Source: Nodosilinea sp. FACHB-131 (lineage in GTDB: Bacteria > Cyanobacteriota > Cyanobacteriia > Phormidesmidales > Phormidesmidaceae). From it: a stretch of 64,000 bases of DNA. Positions 27,485 through 39,295 of the stretch are shown piece after piece. The notes below the pieces were generated by a model. It did not search any database. It saw only the letters and a program-made list of their open reading frames with translations, and had not been told where the DNA came from. Where the stretch lies: NCBI RefSeq assembly GCF_014695395.1, contig NZ_JACJOF010000030.1:1-64000 (forward strand), in the 5' to 3' direction. Both the position numbers and the translations under genes were made by a program. Position 1 is the stretch's first letter; every line of letters starts with the position of its first letter.

Positions 27485-28327
27485 CTAACCGCCCGCCGGG
27501 GTTGGAAGACGAGATGTATCGGCATCAGCGGAGGAAAATACAAGGGACTTGGGTAGGTTAAACAACGTCACAGCGTTATGAGTGGTGGTCTGGGCTAAAG
27601 CCTCAAATTCAACCTGGCGCAGCTCGGCTAGGTGAGCTGCCACATGGTACACAAAGGCTGGCTGGTTGCGTCGCTCCTTGCGGCGAGGCTCAGGGGTAAG
27701 AAAGGGACAGTCGGTTTCGACTAGCAGGCGATCGCTGGGCACCATTTGGGCTGAAGCCTTGACTTGATGAGCATTCTTAAAGGTAACGATGCCGCTAAAG
27801 CTGATGTAGAAGCCCAGATCTAAAAATGTTTGGGTCTCCTCTGGGGTGCCTGCCCAGCAGTGCATTACACCCGTGACAGAACCAACGGTGAGCTGAAACT
27901 CTCGAATGACTTCGGCAGTGGCTGAGGCTGCATCTCGACAGTGAACGATAACCGGCAGATTTTGGCGATGGGCAATGGTCAACTGTTGCCAGAAGGCTTC
28001 GCGCTGTACGGCTTCATCATCGGCTTTGAAAAAGTCGAGGCCAGTCTCGCCGATGGCGACGACTCGACTGTCAGAAGTCGCTAGCTGAGCAATCTGATCC
28101 GCTGTAGCACTACTCCACTTGTCCATATCGAGAGGATGGAGCCCTACGGCTAGAAACAGCTCCGGGATGCGATCGGCGATGCGCTGCATGGCCAAAAACT
28201 CCCCTGGCTCTACGCAGGAATGCACCAAAGCCAAAACCCCGGCCTGTCGCCAGGCCTGGGTTAGTTCGTCGAGATCCCCAGCGAACGATTCAAAGTTGAG
28301 ATGTACGTGGGTATCAACCAGAGGCAT
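27485..28327 (-). CDS. tatD: TatD family metal-dependent DNase
   Basis: TatD proteins are amidohydrolase-fold, metal-dependent 3'-5' DNases. Metal ligands are visible as DTHVHLNF at the N-terminus, IGETGLDFF with the central Glu, IVHCRDA, MHCWAG and the late VETDCPFL with the conserved Asp. The 280-residue protein is near the family norm of about 260. Its position between rpsT and rpoB is a common cyanobacterial arrangement. Gaps are 51 bases from rpsT and 105 to rpoB, consistent with one transcript. Confidence 0.93.
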   Translation of the reverse strand: MPLVDTHVHLNFESFAGDLDELTQAWRQAGVLALVHSCVEPGEFLAMQRIADRIPELFLAVGLHPLDMDKWSSATADQIAQLATSDSRVVAIGETGLDFFKADDEAVQREAFWQQLTIAHRQNLPVIVHCRDAASATAEVIREFQLTVGSVTGVMHCWAGTPEETQTFLDLGFYISFSGIVTFKNAHQVKASAQMVPSDRLLVETDCPFLTPEPRRKERRNQPAFVYHVAAHLAELRQVEFEALAQTTTHNAVTLFNLPKSLVFSSADADTSRLPTPAGG

Positions 28328-28378
28328 AGGGAATGCAGCGACAAAAACGGCAGGCAGCGTAGGTCAACCCAAAGGTGC

Positions 28379-28681
28379 CTAAGACGCAACCCCTGCCGCC
28401 TCCTGAGCCTTGAGCACTCGCGCTATACGGGATTTTTTGCGAGCCCCTGTGTTGGGGTGAAGTACACCACGCTTAACGGCCTTATCGATCTTGCTGTAGG
28501 CGGCAGCCATAGTAGATTCGACCTGCTTGAGAGAGTCGGGGCTAGGGTTAGCCTGATGAGCCTCGACCGCAGCGAGGTAATTTTTGGTTAGGGTTTTAAC
28601 CGCCGATTTATAGGACCGGTTATGGAGCCGATTGCGCTCGGCAACTTCAATTCGTTTCAGTGCAGACTTAATGTTTGCCAC
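28379..28681 (-). CDS. rpsT: 30S ribosomal protein S20
   Basis: S20 binds 16S rRNA at the bottom of the small subunit. The 100-residue, lysine- and arginine-rich protein has the family N-terminus [19 protein letters not shown] and the C-terminal block [17 protein letters not shown]. The start codon is GTG. It heads the operon that leads to RNA polymerase. A TATAAT promoter hexamer lies 22 bases upstream of the start codon. Confidence 0.97.
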   Translation of the reverse strand: MANIKSALKRIEVAERNRLHNRSYKSAVKTLTKNYLAAVEAHQANPSPDSLKQVESTMAAAYSKIDKAVKRGVLHPNTGARKKSRIARVLKAQEAAGVAS

Positions 28682-28702
28682 AGTTCGCCCTAGCTTAACA
28701 AG

Positions 28703-28708
28703 ATTATA
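28703..28708 (-). promoter_or_regulatory. -10 promoter hexamer TATAAT upstream of rpsT
   Basis: On the minus strand TATAAT matches the sigma-70-type consensus exactly, 22 bases before the GTG start. No good TTGACA is found 16-18 bases further up, so the -35 part is weak. It would drive the whole rpsT-tatD-rpo series. hisD diverges from the same 224-base gap. Confidence 0.55.
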
Positions 28709-28905
28709 TTGACTGGATAAAACATGTTAGCACCTAATAGCGCTATTGACGTGATTGAATGCGTTGGTTTCGTGCCAAATTGGTCTTTAGATCGACTAGG
28801 ATGTTAGAACGCTGGCGTTGACTGCTTTTCAGGGACACTCCATCTCCCTTTGAGGGGCAACCTGGCCAACTGTACCTTGCTGGCTTATCGGGATTCCTAG
28901 CTGTA

Positions 28906-30228
28906 ATGCTCCGCATCACTCATCAGCTAACTGAGGCAAGAACAGAGCTGCAACGCATCTGTGCCCGCACCCACGACGACCAAGTCGTTCACAAGGAAGC
29001 AACAGTTCGAGAGATTTTGCATGCGGTTCGGCGCCAGGGAGATCAGGCGCTGTTGCAGTACACAGCGGATTTTGACGGCGTTACTTTGGCTGCTGAGGGG
29101 TTACGATTTTCGGGGGCGGAGCTGGATACTGCCTACCAACAGGTCAGCAAGGGCCTGCTGGATGCAATTCGCTTGGCCTGTAAAAATGTGGAGTCCTTTC
29201 ATCGTGAGCGAGTGCCCCAAAGCTGGGTGCGGTTTGAGGACAATGGGGTAGTACTCGGTAAGCGCTATACCCCTGTCGACCGAGCTGGGCTCTACGTGCC
29301 TGGTGGGCGCGCTTCCTATCCGAGCACCGTGATTATGAACGCTATTCCGGCTCGGGTAGCTGGGGTACCCAAAATAGTTATGGTGACTCCGCCTAGCAAA
29401 ACCGGCACGGTCAACCCGGCCGTATTGGTCGCGGCTCAGGAGGCTGGGATCACGGAGATCTATCGGGTTGGAGGAGCTCAGGCGATCGCAGCTCTAGCCT
29501 ACGGTACCGAAACGATCCCGGCGGTGGATGTGATTACTGGCCCCGGCAATATCTACGTGACTCTGGCTAAAAAGCTGGTGTTTGGGACAGTGGGCATTGA
29601 CTCCTTGGCGGGACCTTCAGAAGTATTGGTGATTGCTGACCATACCGCTAATCCAGCCCACGTGGCAGCCGACCTGCTGGCTCAGGCCGAACATGACCCG
29701 ATCGCCGCTGCGATTTTGATTACCACCAGTGCCTCCCTAGCTGAGGCGGTCGCAGCTGAGGTAGATCGGCAGCTCCTGGGCCATCCGCGCCAGACGCTAA
29801 CCGAGAAGGCGATCGCAAACTATGGTTTGGCAGTTGTTGTTGATAGCCTGGAGCTAGCCGCCGACCTTTCCAATGGCTTTGCGCCCGAACACCTTCAGCT
29901 AGAGGTAGCCGAACCCTGGGACTTGCTGGAGCATGTTCGCCACGCTGGAGCGATCTTTTTAGGGCACTCGACCCCGGAAGCGGTGGGTGACTACTTGGCT
30001 GGGCCTAACCACACCCTGCCCACCTCTGGGGCTGCCCGCTATGCCTCGCCCCTATCCACCGAAACGTTCATGAAGCACTCTAGCCTGATGCAGTATTCGC
30101 CGGAGGCGCTGCGGGGAGTAGCTGAGGCGATCGCCGTGCTGACTGAAACCGAAGGGCTACCCTCCCATGGCGACTCAGTGCAGCGGCGAGTGCAGCCTGA
30201 CAGCAGCGACGGTGCCCCTAGCCTTTAA
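28906..30228 (+). CDS. hisD: Histidinol dehydrogenase
   Basis: HisD oxidises histidinol to histidine in two NAD-dependent steps, the end of histidine synthesis. The PROSITE-like signature region is present: GPSEVLVIADHTANPAHVAADLLAQAEHD (seen as GPSEVLVIAD and AADLLAQAEHDP) with zinc and catalytic residues; VPGGRASYPSTVIMN and GPGNIYVTLAKK are further family blocks, as is GPNHTLPT near the end. The 440-residue length is normal, with a slightly extended C-terminal tail (about 15 residues). ATG at 28906. It is divergent from rpsT and 96 bases upstream of pyrG. Confidence 0.97.
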   Translation: MLRITHQLTEARTELQRICARTHDDQVVHKEATVREILHAVRRQGDQALLQYTADFDGVTLAAEGLRFSGAELDTAYQQVSKGLLDAIRLACKNVESFHRERVPQSWVRFEDNGVVLGKRYTPVDRAGLYVPGGRASYPSTVIMNAIPARVAGVPKIVMVTPPSKTGTVNPAVLVAAQEAGITEIYRVGGAQAIAALAYGTETIPAVDVITGPGNIYVTLAKKLVFGTVGIDSLAGPSEVLVIADHTANPAHVAADLLAQAEHDPIAAAILITTSASLAEAVAAEVDRQLLGHPRQTLTEKAIANYGLAVVVDSLELAADLSNGFAPEHLQLEVAEPWDLLEHVRHAGAIFLGHSTPEAVGDYLAGPNHTLPTSGAARYASPLSTETFMKHSSLMQYSPEALRGVAEAIAVLTETEGLPSHGDSVQRRVQPDSSDGAPSL

Positions 30229-30318
30229 CAACGCACCCGATTCCAGCATTAAAGATGGGCGGGGTGCCTGGTGCCTGTGGCACAATTAACGGGTTCACGC
30301 TTCTGGGGTCTGGGTTGA

Positions 30319-31971
<1,653 letters not shown>

Positions 31972-32176
31972 GTCTGTTCTTTAGCTAGCGCGATCGGCCC
32001 CTTGCTGTCGCCAGGGGTATTCATACGGTTTTGTGTGAATGCCCCCAAGAAGGGCGTTATGGTTTTCAATTCAGGGCGTTTGAATAGCGGATAGCTAGTT
32101 GCCCGCACCCGTTCTGCCGCAAAGCTCGCTGTTGGGCGTTAGGGATACCAGAGTGAGTGTGGGAGCGGGGCAGTCC

Positions 32177-33361
32177 CTAGCCGCAGCAGAGGGCTTGGCT
32201 TGCGGGATATTCTAGGGCAACAATTGGGGAACAGCAGGAGCTGTTCTGGTCTTGTCCAGCCAGCCAGTAGGTGGTCATGCTATCGCCGCTTTTCAAGCGG
32301 ATTGGGCCGCGGGGCTCTAGGGCGAAGTGGTCTTTAAGGTGAGTATGGGTTAGCTCCGACACCTGAATTTTGCCCGCTTCGCCGGTGGTTTCCATGAAAC
32401 TAGCAATATTGACGGTGTCGCCCCAGAGGTCGTAGATAAACTTGCGAATACCGATTACGCCGGCCACCACGCTGCCTGAGTTGATGCCGATGCGCAGCTC
32501 AAAGGGACGGCCGTCGGGTCGGCAAAAGTCGCGGATCGTCGTCTGCATCTCGAGGGCCATGCAGGCGATCGCCTGGGCATGATCAGGGCGTGGCGTGGGT
32601 ACCCCTGCTGCCACCATGTAAGCATCGCCGATGGTTTTGATTTTTTCGAGCTTGTAGGTAGCGGCCAATTCATCAAACCGAGAAAACATGCGATTGAGCA
32701 GCTGCACCAGCTCACAGGGAGCGAGTTTGGCGGCCACAGTGCTAAAGTCCACGATGTCCGCGAACAGAATGGTAACGCCGTCGAATTGATCGGCGATCGC
32801 CTGCTCCCGTTCCTTTAGGCGCTGGGCAATTTGAAAGGGCAGCACGTTGGTCAGTAGTTCTTCGGAGCGCTGGCGCTGGCGACGCAGTTCAGCTTCGGCC
32901 AGCAGGCGCTCTTTGATTTCGGCCTGAAGCTGCTGATTTTGAGCCTCTAGCTGCAGCTGCTGGCGACGCAGGGCCAGCTGATGCTTGACCCGCAGCAGTA
33001 CCTCATAGGCCATAAAAGGCTTGACGATATAATCCGCCGCCCCCAGTTGAAAGGCCTTTTCTTTTTCGGCTTCCGCATCGCGAGCCGTGAGAAAAATCAC
33101 CGGAATGCTCTGGGTGGCTGGGTCGGCTTTGAGCTGGTGACACACGGCAAAGCCATCCATGGTGGGCATGGTAATGTCGAGCAAAATGAGATCGGGAGGA
33201 GCTAGGGCGATGGCGTTGAGAGCCAAAGCCCCACTGATGGCCTTGCGACAGCGGTAGCCTTCGATCTCAAGAATGGCTGACAACACCCGCAGATTGTCAG
33301 GGATATCGTCTACCAACAGAATGTCTACATCCTCGTTGACGTGGGGTTTGGCGATAATCAT
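32177..33361 (-). CDS. Response regulator with class III adenylate cyclase domain
   Basis: Residues 10-130 are a receiver domain with phospho-acceptor D62 in LILLDITMP and K114. A coiled coil rich in Gln, Glu and Arg (about 130-170) leads to a class III nucleotidyl cyclase domain (about 190-370). Metal-binding Asp residues are D202 (FADIVDF) and D246 (TIGDAYM); K242 and D311 are the pair that selects adenine, so the product should be cAMP. N318 is present, but the transition-state Arg expected four residues later is F322. Activity is therefore uncertain. The C-terminus is Cys/Ser-rich. It lies nine bases after an MHYT hybrid kinase gene, which is its likely phosphate donor. Confidence 0.92.
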   Translation of the reverse strand: MIIAKPHVNEDVDILLVDDIPDNLRVLSAILEIEGYRCRKAISGALALNAIALAPPDLILLDITMPTMDGFAVCHQLKADPATQSIPVIFLTARDAEAEKEKAFQLGAADYIVKPFMAYEVLLRVKHQLALRRQQLQLEAQNQQLQAEIKERLLAEAELRRQRQRSEELLTNVLPFQIAQRLKEREQAIADQFDGVTILFADIVDFSTVAAKLAPCELVQLLNRMFSRFDELAATYKLEKIKTIGDAYMVAAGVPTPRPDHAQAIACMALEMQTTIRDFCRPDGRPFELRIGINSGSVVAGVIGIRKFIYDLWGDTVNIASFMETTGEAGKIQVSELTHTHLKDHFALEPRGPIRLKSGDSMTTYWLAGQDQNSSCCSPIVALEYPASQALCCG

Positions 33362-33370
33362 AGGTTGAAG

Positions 33371-36300
33371 CTACAGGGAAACGGGTGCGGTGGAAACAGC
33401 CGTCAGGTCGATAATGACATCAAGGCGAAAATCGTTAACCAGGCGGTCTAGCCGCTGAGCTAGAACCTTCTGCTCAGCGGGAAGTTGAGCGATCAGCTGA
33501 CGAACCTGCCGATCGTTGGCAGCCTGAGCCGCCTGATGAATTTGAGCTAACCAGTCGGGAGCCAGCGAGCTGAAGTCGGCTTGGGTAAGGGGGCGCTGAT
33601 CTCTGCCTGAGCCTTGTCCATTAACGCTGAGGGGGCCAACTACAGCTGTTTTGGCGTCGGTCTGTACGACCTCGGCATACTGGTAGATTAGGCCAAGGCT
33701 ACAACCAATTTGTTCTAACAGTTGATCGCGCTTGAGGGGCTTGGGCAACACAGCATCACAGCCCGCCACGATGCAGTCTGACTGCTGCTCTTCAAACACG
33801 CTAGCGGTAACGGCGACAATTACAGTGGCACTGCCACCGGGCAGCTGGCGCAACTGGCGGGCTACACCATAGCCGTCAAGTACGGGCATACGCATGTCGA
33901 GGCAAATCAGATGGGGCTGCCAGTTTGTCCACAACTCGATCGCTTCTTCCCCTTGGCTGGCTTCGCGGACCTCAAAGCCAACCCCCTCTAACCAATGGCG
34001 CATGAGTAGGCGGCTTTCGGCTACATCGTCGGCGACCAAAATGCGGTAGTGGGGCTGTTCGGGGGCTAGGTGCACAATTGTCCGTTCTGCCTCGGCGGGT
34101 TCGAGCAGGGCAGTGGTAATCGCCCCAACGGGAATGCTCAGGGTAAACGTCGAGCCTTTGCCGGGCAGACTGGTTACCGCAATGGTGCCCCCCATGAGCT
34201 GGGCAAAGTTGTTGCTGAGGGATAGACCTAGCCCTGTGCCCTCGGCGGAGCGCCGACCCGATTTAGTTTGCTCAAAGGGCTGAAACAGGTAGGAAAGCTC
34301 GTCGGAGTCGATGCCAACTCCGGTGTCCTGCACCGTGATCTCAAGCCAGTGGGTTTTACTGCCGCCGCTATCCAGCATTAAGGCGCTGCCCCGCAGCCGC
34401 GATCGCACGGTGACGCAGCCCAAGGCCGTAAATTTAATGGCGTTGCTGATCAAGTTGATCAGAATTTGCCGCAGTTTGCCCTCATCAGCCCACAGCCGAT
34501 GGGCCAGCGGCGGCGGTTGAACCACTTCCAAACGAATGCCTTTGGCCTCGGCCTTGAGCTGCAGCATGTCGTCTACGGACTGGAGAAGATAGTGCAGATC
34601 GAAGGCCGCTTCATCGAGGCTGATTTTGTTGGCCTCAATTTTTGCTAGGGACAGCACATTGTTGATTAACCCCAGCAGATGGTTGCCACTGCGATTCACG
34701 ATGGCAATTAAGTCGCGGTGGTCGTTGCTGAGGCTGTTGTCGTCATGCAAGATTTGGGTAAAGCCTAAAATGGCGTTGAGGGGCGTGCGCAGCTCATGGC
34801 TCATGCTGGCCAGGAAGTCACCCTTGGCCTGGCTCGCGGCATCGGCGGCGCGCTTGGCAATTTCTAGAGCCTGGGCCTGCTGCTGGGTTTTGCGCAGCAG
34901 GTTGGCCTGTTGTACGGCGGTACCCAGCTGCGCCCCCACCTGGAGCACCATTTTGACCTCGTGGCGAGTCCAGGTGCGGGCCTGGTGGTGGGCGTAAACC
35001 CCCAGCAACCCCCAGAGCTGACTGCCAGCAAAAATCGGCACGATGACGTAGGCGCGAATCTGCCAGCGCTCTAAAAACTCCAGATAGCAGCTGTCAAACC
35101 CTTCGCCATAGATGTCGTTAACGCGGTGATAGGTGCGGTCTTGGCGGTAGGTTTCGGCCTGGGTTTCTTGGAGGTAGGTGTCTTCTAACAGCAAATAACC
35201 CTCGTCAAAGCCGCTATTTTGCATCTGGCGAGCACCACAGTCATCGCGATCGATGAGCGAATGCCCCGTCGTTGGATCGGCCACAGTCGAGGGGGCCATG
35301 GGGTCAGCGAGGGCTTCAGCCACGACAGAACCGCTCCAGTTTTCGTTGAAACGGTAGATCCAGGCGCGATCGCAGCCGATGGCCTGCTGAAGTTCTTGGG
35401 TAGTGGCGGCAAAAATGGTTTCTAAATCGAGGGTTTGGCGCATGCGTTGCACAATGCGCATGATCGCCTGTTCACGGTTGGCTACCGCCCGCACAGCGTC
35501 CTCGGCCTGCTTTTGAATAGTGATGTCGCTACAGGTGCAGACCACCCGTTCGATGTCGCCGACCTCGTTGAGTTGGGGGTCAACGTTGACCAACAGCCAG
35601 CGCGGTGGGTCGGCGATCGCCGCACTGACCCCCATGATCACGTCTCCGATCGGGGTCTTGTGGGCAATGGCCTGCTGCACCGGCAGGTCGGCGGGTGCAA
35701 AGGGGGTACCATCTTCGCGGTAAATTATCCCCGCTTGACCAAACACCAGCGGAGCACCATTGGCTGCGGGCAAAAGCAAAAACTGCTGAGCCGCTCGATT
35801 GCTAACCAGAATTTCGGCCTTGGAATTGAGCAGCAGCGCCCCTACCCCCATCTCGCGAATTAGGGTGCGAAAACGGTGTTCACTGTGAGATAACGCCTCT
35901 TTTTGCAGGCGCTGTCGAGTGAGGCGCTGGTTAATTCTTAGGGTAATGAGGATGCCCAGCAAAATTAGCCCAACCCCAAATCCGACCGCCACCGCCAGCC
36001 AGCGTCCCTCTAAATTTGGCAAAACTCCAGCCGCTTCTAGGCGGTTGGGGCTAGTCAAAAACACCGTTCCCGCCATGCCGGTGTAGTGCAGACCGCCAAT
36101 CCCCGACCCCAGAGAGAGCACAGCTAGGTGGGCAGGCCAGCGATCGCCCCGCGTGGGGTAGCGGCGAGACCAGAGGCTAAAGCTCAAGGCAACAGTTGAA
36201 GCGGTGACGGCGACGATGACCGAAAGTCCCACCAGAGGCCACCGATAGCTAATGTGGGCGGGCATGGCCATGGCGGACATTCCGGTGTAATGCATCCAGG

Positions 36301-36664
36301 CGATCGCCAGCCCCATCACAATGCCCGACGCACTCAAGCTCAACCAGCTAAAGCCCGCGCGGCTGACCAACCACAGGGCCATTCCTGCCGCCAGCACCGC
36401 ATATACCAACGAGAGTGCGGTAATGAGCGGATCGTAGTTGACTGGCAGCGGCAGCTCTAAAGCCAGCATGGCCACAAAGTGGGTAGCCCAAATGCCGGTG
36501 CCCATTGCCAGGGCACCACCTGTCAGCCAAAGCCACTGCCGCCATCCCGTTGCGGCCAAGATTTGCTGCCCTAAACTTAGCGTGGTGTACGAGGCCAGAA
36601 TTGCAATCCCAAAAGATAAGCAGACTAAACCAGCGTTGTAATGACCAACAACCGCATAGGCCAT
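33371..36664 (-). CDS. MHYT-sensor hybrid histidine kinase
   Basis: The 1097-residue protein starts with a seven-helix MHYT membrane sensor (about residues 1-245) with the motifs GTGIWATHFVAM, AWMHYTGMSAM and GLHYTGMAG, thought to bind copper and sense O2, CO or NO. A PAS domain (about 260-380) and a GAF domain (about 405-570) follow, the GAF being of the cyanobacterial phytochrome-related type but without an obvious bilin cysteine. HisKA has H623 in SHELRTPLNA; the ATPase domain has DEGKLRQILINLISNAIKF in part and GTGLGLSLS. A receiver with D923 (CLDMRMPVLDG) and an all-helical tail follow. The next gene, nine bases on, is a receiver-cyclase, so this is a signalling operon for second-messenger control. 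Confidence 0.95.
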   Translation of the reverse strand: MAYAVVGHYNAGLVCLSFGIAILASYTTLSLGQQILAATGWRQWLWLTGGALAMGTGIWATHFVAMLALELPLPVNYDPLITALSLVYAVLAAGMALWLVSRAGFSWLSLSASGIVMGLAIAWMHYTGMSAMAMPAHISYRWPLVGLSVIVAVTASTVALSFSLWSRRYPTRGDRWPAHLAVLSLGSGIGGLHYTGMAGTVFLTSPNRLEAAGVLPNLEGRWLAVAVGFGVGLILLGILITLRINQRLTRQRLQKEALSHSEHRFRTLIREMGVGALLLNSKAEILVSNRAAQQFLLLPAANGAPLVFGQAGIIYREDGTPFAPADLPVQQAIAHKTPIGDVIMGVSAAIADPPRWLLVNVDPQLNEVGDIERVVCTCSDITIQKQAEDAVRAVANREQAIMRIVQRMRQTLDLETIFAATTQELQQAIGCDRAWIYRFNENWSGSVVAEALADPMAPSTVADPTTGHSLIDRDDCGARQMQNSGFDEGYLLLEDTYLQETQAETYRQDRTYHRVNDIYGEGFDSCYLEFLERWQIRAYVIVPIFAGSQLWGLLGVYAHHQARTWTRHEVKMVLQVGAQLGTAVQQANLLRKTQQQAQALEIAKRAADAASQAKGDFLASMSHELRTPLNAILGFTQILHDDNSLSNDHRDLIAIVNRSGNHLLGLINNVLSLAKIEANKISLDEAAFDLHYLLQSVDDMLQLKAEAKGIRLEVVQPPPLAHRLWADEGKLRQILINLISNAIKFTALGCVTVRSRLRGSALMLDSGGSKTHWLEITVQDTGVGIDSDELSYLFQPFEQTKSGRRSAEGTGLGLSLSNNFAQLMGGTIAVTSLPGKGSTFTLSIPVGAITTALLEPAEAERTIVHLAPEQPHYRILVADDVAESRLLMRHWLEGVGFEVREASQGEEAIELWTNWQPHLICLDMRMPVLDGYGVARQLRQLPGGSATVIVAVTASVFEEQQSDCIVAGCDAVLPKPLKRDQLLEQIGCSLGLIYQYAEVVQTDAKTAVVGPLSVNGQGSGRDQRPLTQADFSSLAPDWLAQIHQAAQAANDRQVRQLIAQLPAEQKVLAQRLDRLVNDFRLDVIIDLTAVSTAPVSL

Positions 36665-37031
36665 CGTGGTAGTTTCAACCGAAGACTAAATATGAAATTG
36701 CCTTAGATGCACCTCTAGCTTTCCCGAACTCACTGTGCTTTCACCAGCTGTTTGTGTCGAAGATCACAATTTCTTCGGGATTGCAAAATCTCGCTAGTTC
36801 GAGCCTCAGCTAAGTAGGTAAACGCATTAAAACTCCCTTATCTAAGGGTTGTAATGCCTTTTTCAAAGAAAAACAACGGTTGACTTATAGAGAATTAAAT
36901 TACGTTTTAACCTGAGGTGTATCAGGATAAATGCCCCATTTTTTTCATTGTGCCGCCCTTATCCTGAGGAAAACACTTTCTAGAGTGTTTGTCCCCTCTC
37001 TTTGGAAAGATGCCACCAGTACCAGCTTCAG
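36665..37031. other. Gene-free region, 367 bases, with a small hairpin after argS
   Basis: No credible gene. Bases 36971-36990 (AAACACT-ttctag-AGTGTTT) form a 7-bp hairpin 40 bases after the argS stop; on the minus strand it ends in TTT and could be a weak terminator. The part near 36664 should hold the promoter of the kinase operon; it is AT-rich (around 36830-36910) but shows no clear boxes. Confidence 0.45.
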
Positions 37032-38789
37032 CTACATGCGCTCTAGTACCCGAATGCCTAGCAGAGATAGGCCCAGTTTTAGAGTTTTGGCCGTCAGATC
37101 GCAAAGCAGCAGGCGAGAGGTGCGCTGCGGTTCTGCGGCCTGGAGCACTGAGCAGCGATCGTAGAACTGGTTGAACTTTTGGCTCAGCTCAAATAGGTAT
37201 TGGCAAAGGCGGTTGGGGTATAAATCCTGCGCCACCTCTCCCAGCACCTCATCAAGCTGGAGCAGATGCCGGGCTAAGGCAAACTCGCTGTCATCTTCTA
37301 GGTGAATGCAGGCTTCGGCGGGCAGGTGGTCGAAGTCGATGTCGCCCTTGCGGCTAATGCCCTGCACCCGCACATAGGCGTAAAGCATGTAGGGAGCCGT
37401 GTTGCCCGCCAGCGCCAGCATTTTGTCAAAGCTAAAGATGTAATTGCTGGTGCGGTTTTGGCTCAGATCGGCGTACTTAACGGCCCCAAGACCCACGGCC
37501 TCGGCCACATCTTGAATAAAGTCCTCCGTTTCCTGCCGATCTTCGGCTTGAATGCGAGCCTCTAGGTCGGCGCGAGCCCGGCTGACGGCTTCATCCAGCA
37601 AATCCTTGAGCTTCACCGTATCGCCAGAGCGGGTTTTAAACTTTTTGCCGTCTTCGCCCTGCACCACGCCAAAGGGCACGTGGGTCAGCTCAACGCCCGC
37701 CGGAATCCACCCCGCTTTGGCGGCGACCTGAAAGACCTGAGCGAAGTGGTTGCCCTGGCCCGCATCCACTACGTAGAGCACCCGCTCGGCCCCGTCCTGC
37801 TGGGTGCGATAGCGGATGGCGGCTAAGTCGGTGGTGGCATAGTTGTAGCCGCCGTCGGTTTTCTGGATGATCAGCGGCAGTGGGTCGCCGTCTTTGTTGG
37901 TAAAACCATCGGCAAAGACCACCTTAGCCCCCCGGTCTTCCACCAGCAGGCCGAGGGATTCGAGATCCTTCACCACATCCGCCAACAGAGGATTGTAAAA
38001 GGATTCGCCGCGCTCTTGGATTTGGACGTTGAGGCGATCGTAGAGTTTTTGAAATTCCTGGCGGGATTGGTCACAGAGGGCTTGCCAAGCTTTGGTAGAG
38101 GTTTCATCCCCTGACTGCAACCCCACCACGGCTTCGCGGGAGCGGGTTTTAAAGTCGTCCTCATCATCGAAGCGCTTTTTGGCCTGCTTATAGAAGGTTA
38201 CCAGATCGCCAATATCGACTTTGGCACCCGCTTCCAGCGCCTCGGGACAAGCTTCTTTCAGGTGGGTGATCAGCATGCCGAACTGGGTGCCCCAATCGCC
38301 CACGTGGTTGAGCCGCAGCACGTCGTTGCCCATAAACTCCTGCACCCGGGCAATGGAGTCGCCGATGATGGTCGATCGCAAATGCCCGACGTGCATCTCT
38401 TTAGCAATATTGGGGCTAGAGAAATCGACAATTACTTTTTGGGGCGTCTTTACCGGTTCCACTCCCAGACGTGGGTCGGCCTGCATCGCCCGCAGTTGAT
38501 CTTCTAAATAAGCGGTTTTGAAGCGCAGGTTGATAAAGCCGGGGCCAGCAATTTCGGGCGGTTCGCAGAGGTCGCTGACATCAAGCTTTTCGACAATCTG
38601 CATAGCAATGTCGCGGGGCTTTTGCTTCAGCGGCTTGGCCAGCGACATGGCCAAATTGGCTTGATAATCGCCAAACTTGGGGTTGCTGGTGGGCACAAGC
38701 ATTGGGTCGGTGCCAGCCAAATCTGCACCAAAGGCGGTGACCAAAGCCTGGTCAAACCGGGCGGTAAGTTGTGCAAGTGTAGACTTCAT
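37032..38789 (-). CDS. argS: Arginyl-tRNA synthetase
   Basis: Class I synthetase that charges tRNA-Arg. The N-terminal additional domain (residues 1-100) is followed by the HIGH signature as [13 protein letters not shown], then [16 protein letters not shown]-like loop is weak, as in many ArgRS proteins ([12 protein letters not shown] region). The C-terminal anticodon-binding domain of the DALR type begins near residue 455 and ends LGIRVLERM. The 585-residue length is standard. It is a single-gene unit, divergent from the cupin gene. Confidence 0.97.
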   Translation of the reverse strand: MKSTLAQLTARFDQALVTAFGADLAGTDPMLVPTSNPKFGDYQANLAMSLAKPLKQKPRDIAMQIVEKLDVSDLCEPPEIAGPGFINLRFKTAYLEDQLRAMQADPRLGVEPVKTPQKVIVDFSSPNIAKEMHVGHLRSTIIGDSIARVQEFMGNDVLRLNHVGDWGTQFGMLITHLKEACPEALEAGAKVDIGDLVTFYKQAKKRFDDEDDFKTRSREAVVGLQSGDETSTKAWQALCDQSRQEFQKLYDRLNVQIQERGESFYNPLLADVVKDLESLGLLVEDRGAKVVFADGFTNKDGDPLPLIIQKTDGGYNYATTDLAAIRYRTQQDGAERVLYVVDAGQGNHFAQVFQVAAKAGWIPAGVELTHVPFGVVQGEDGKKFKTRSGDTVKLKDLLDEAVSRARADLEARIQAEDRQETEDFIQDVAEAVGLGAVKYADLSQNRTSNYIFSFDKMLALAGNTAPYMLYAYVRVQGISRKGDIDFDHLPAEACIHLEDDSEFALARHLLQLDEVLGEVAQDLYPNRLCQYLFELSQKFNQFYDRCSVLQAAEPQRTSRLLLCDLTAKTLKLGLSLLGIRVLERM

Positions 38790-38842
38790 GGTGTGTTCTA
38801 ACCCCGTTGCGCTCCAAATAGTCCCTAAATGTTGATTGGCCT

Positions 38843-39295
38843 ATGCACCGTCACCCGTTACTGACCGCTGCTGCGATCGCTGCCCTGCCCGAATCCACCT
38901 TTGTCCATCCCCTCAATCCTAGAGCAATCCGCCACGGCAGGTCGCTGGGCGATGCCGTCGGGTTTGAGCACATCGGCGTTCACCTGGTGCGGGTCGAACC
39001 CGGCCACGACTCAACCCAATACCACGTCCACCAGGCCGAGGAGGAATTTATCTACATTCTCTCGGGGCGAGGGCTGGCGGAAATTGGTGACGAGACCGTG
39101 GAGGTCAGCCCCGGTGATTTTATGGGGTTTGCTGCTGGCGGGCTGGCTCATAGCCTGAGCAATCCCTTTACGGAAGACCTAGTGTACCTGGTTGGGGGCA
39201 TGCGGCTGGAGTTTGACATTTGCGATTATTCCAGGGTCAACACCCGTATGTATCGGCGAGGCGATCAGCGCGAGTATGTGGATTTGGCAGAATGA
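38843..39295 (+). CDS. Cupin domain protein
   Basis: The 150-residue protein is a single cupin barrel. Motif 1 reads STQYHVHQAEEEFIYILSGRG with two His and a Glu as metal ligands; motif 2 has PGDFMGFAAGGLAHSLSN, whose His is the fourth ligand. LVYLVGGMRLEFDICDY at the end resembles proteins annotated as cupin, sugar-phosphate or mannose-6-phosphate isomerase-like, but no substrate can be assigned. Its stop codon overlaps the ATG of the following DUF429 gene (ATGA), so the two are translationally coupled. Confidence 0.88.
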   Translation: MHRHPLLTAAAIAALPESTFVHPLNPRAIRHGRSLGDAVGFEHIGVHLVRVEPGHDSTQYHVHQAEEEFIYILSGRGLAEIGDETVEVSPGDFMGFAAGGLAHSLSNPFTEDLVYLVGGMRLEFDICDYSRVNTRMYRRGDQREYVDLAE

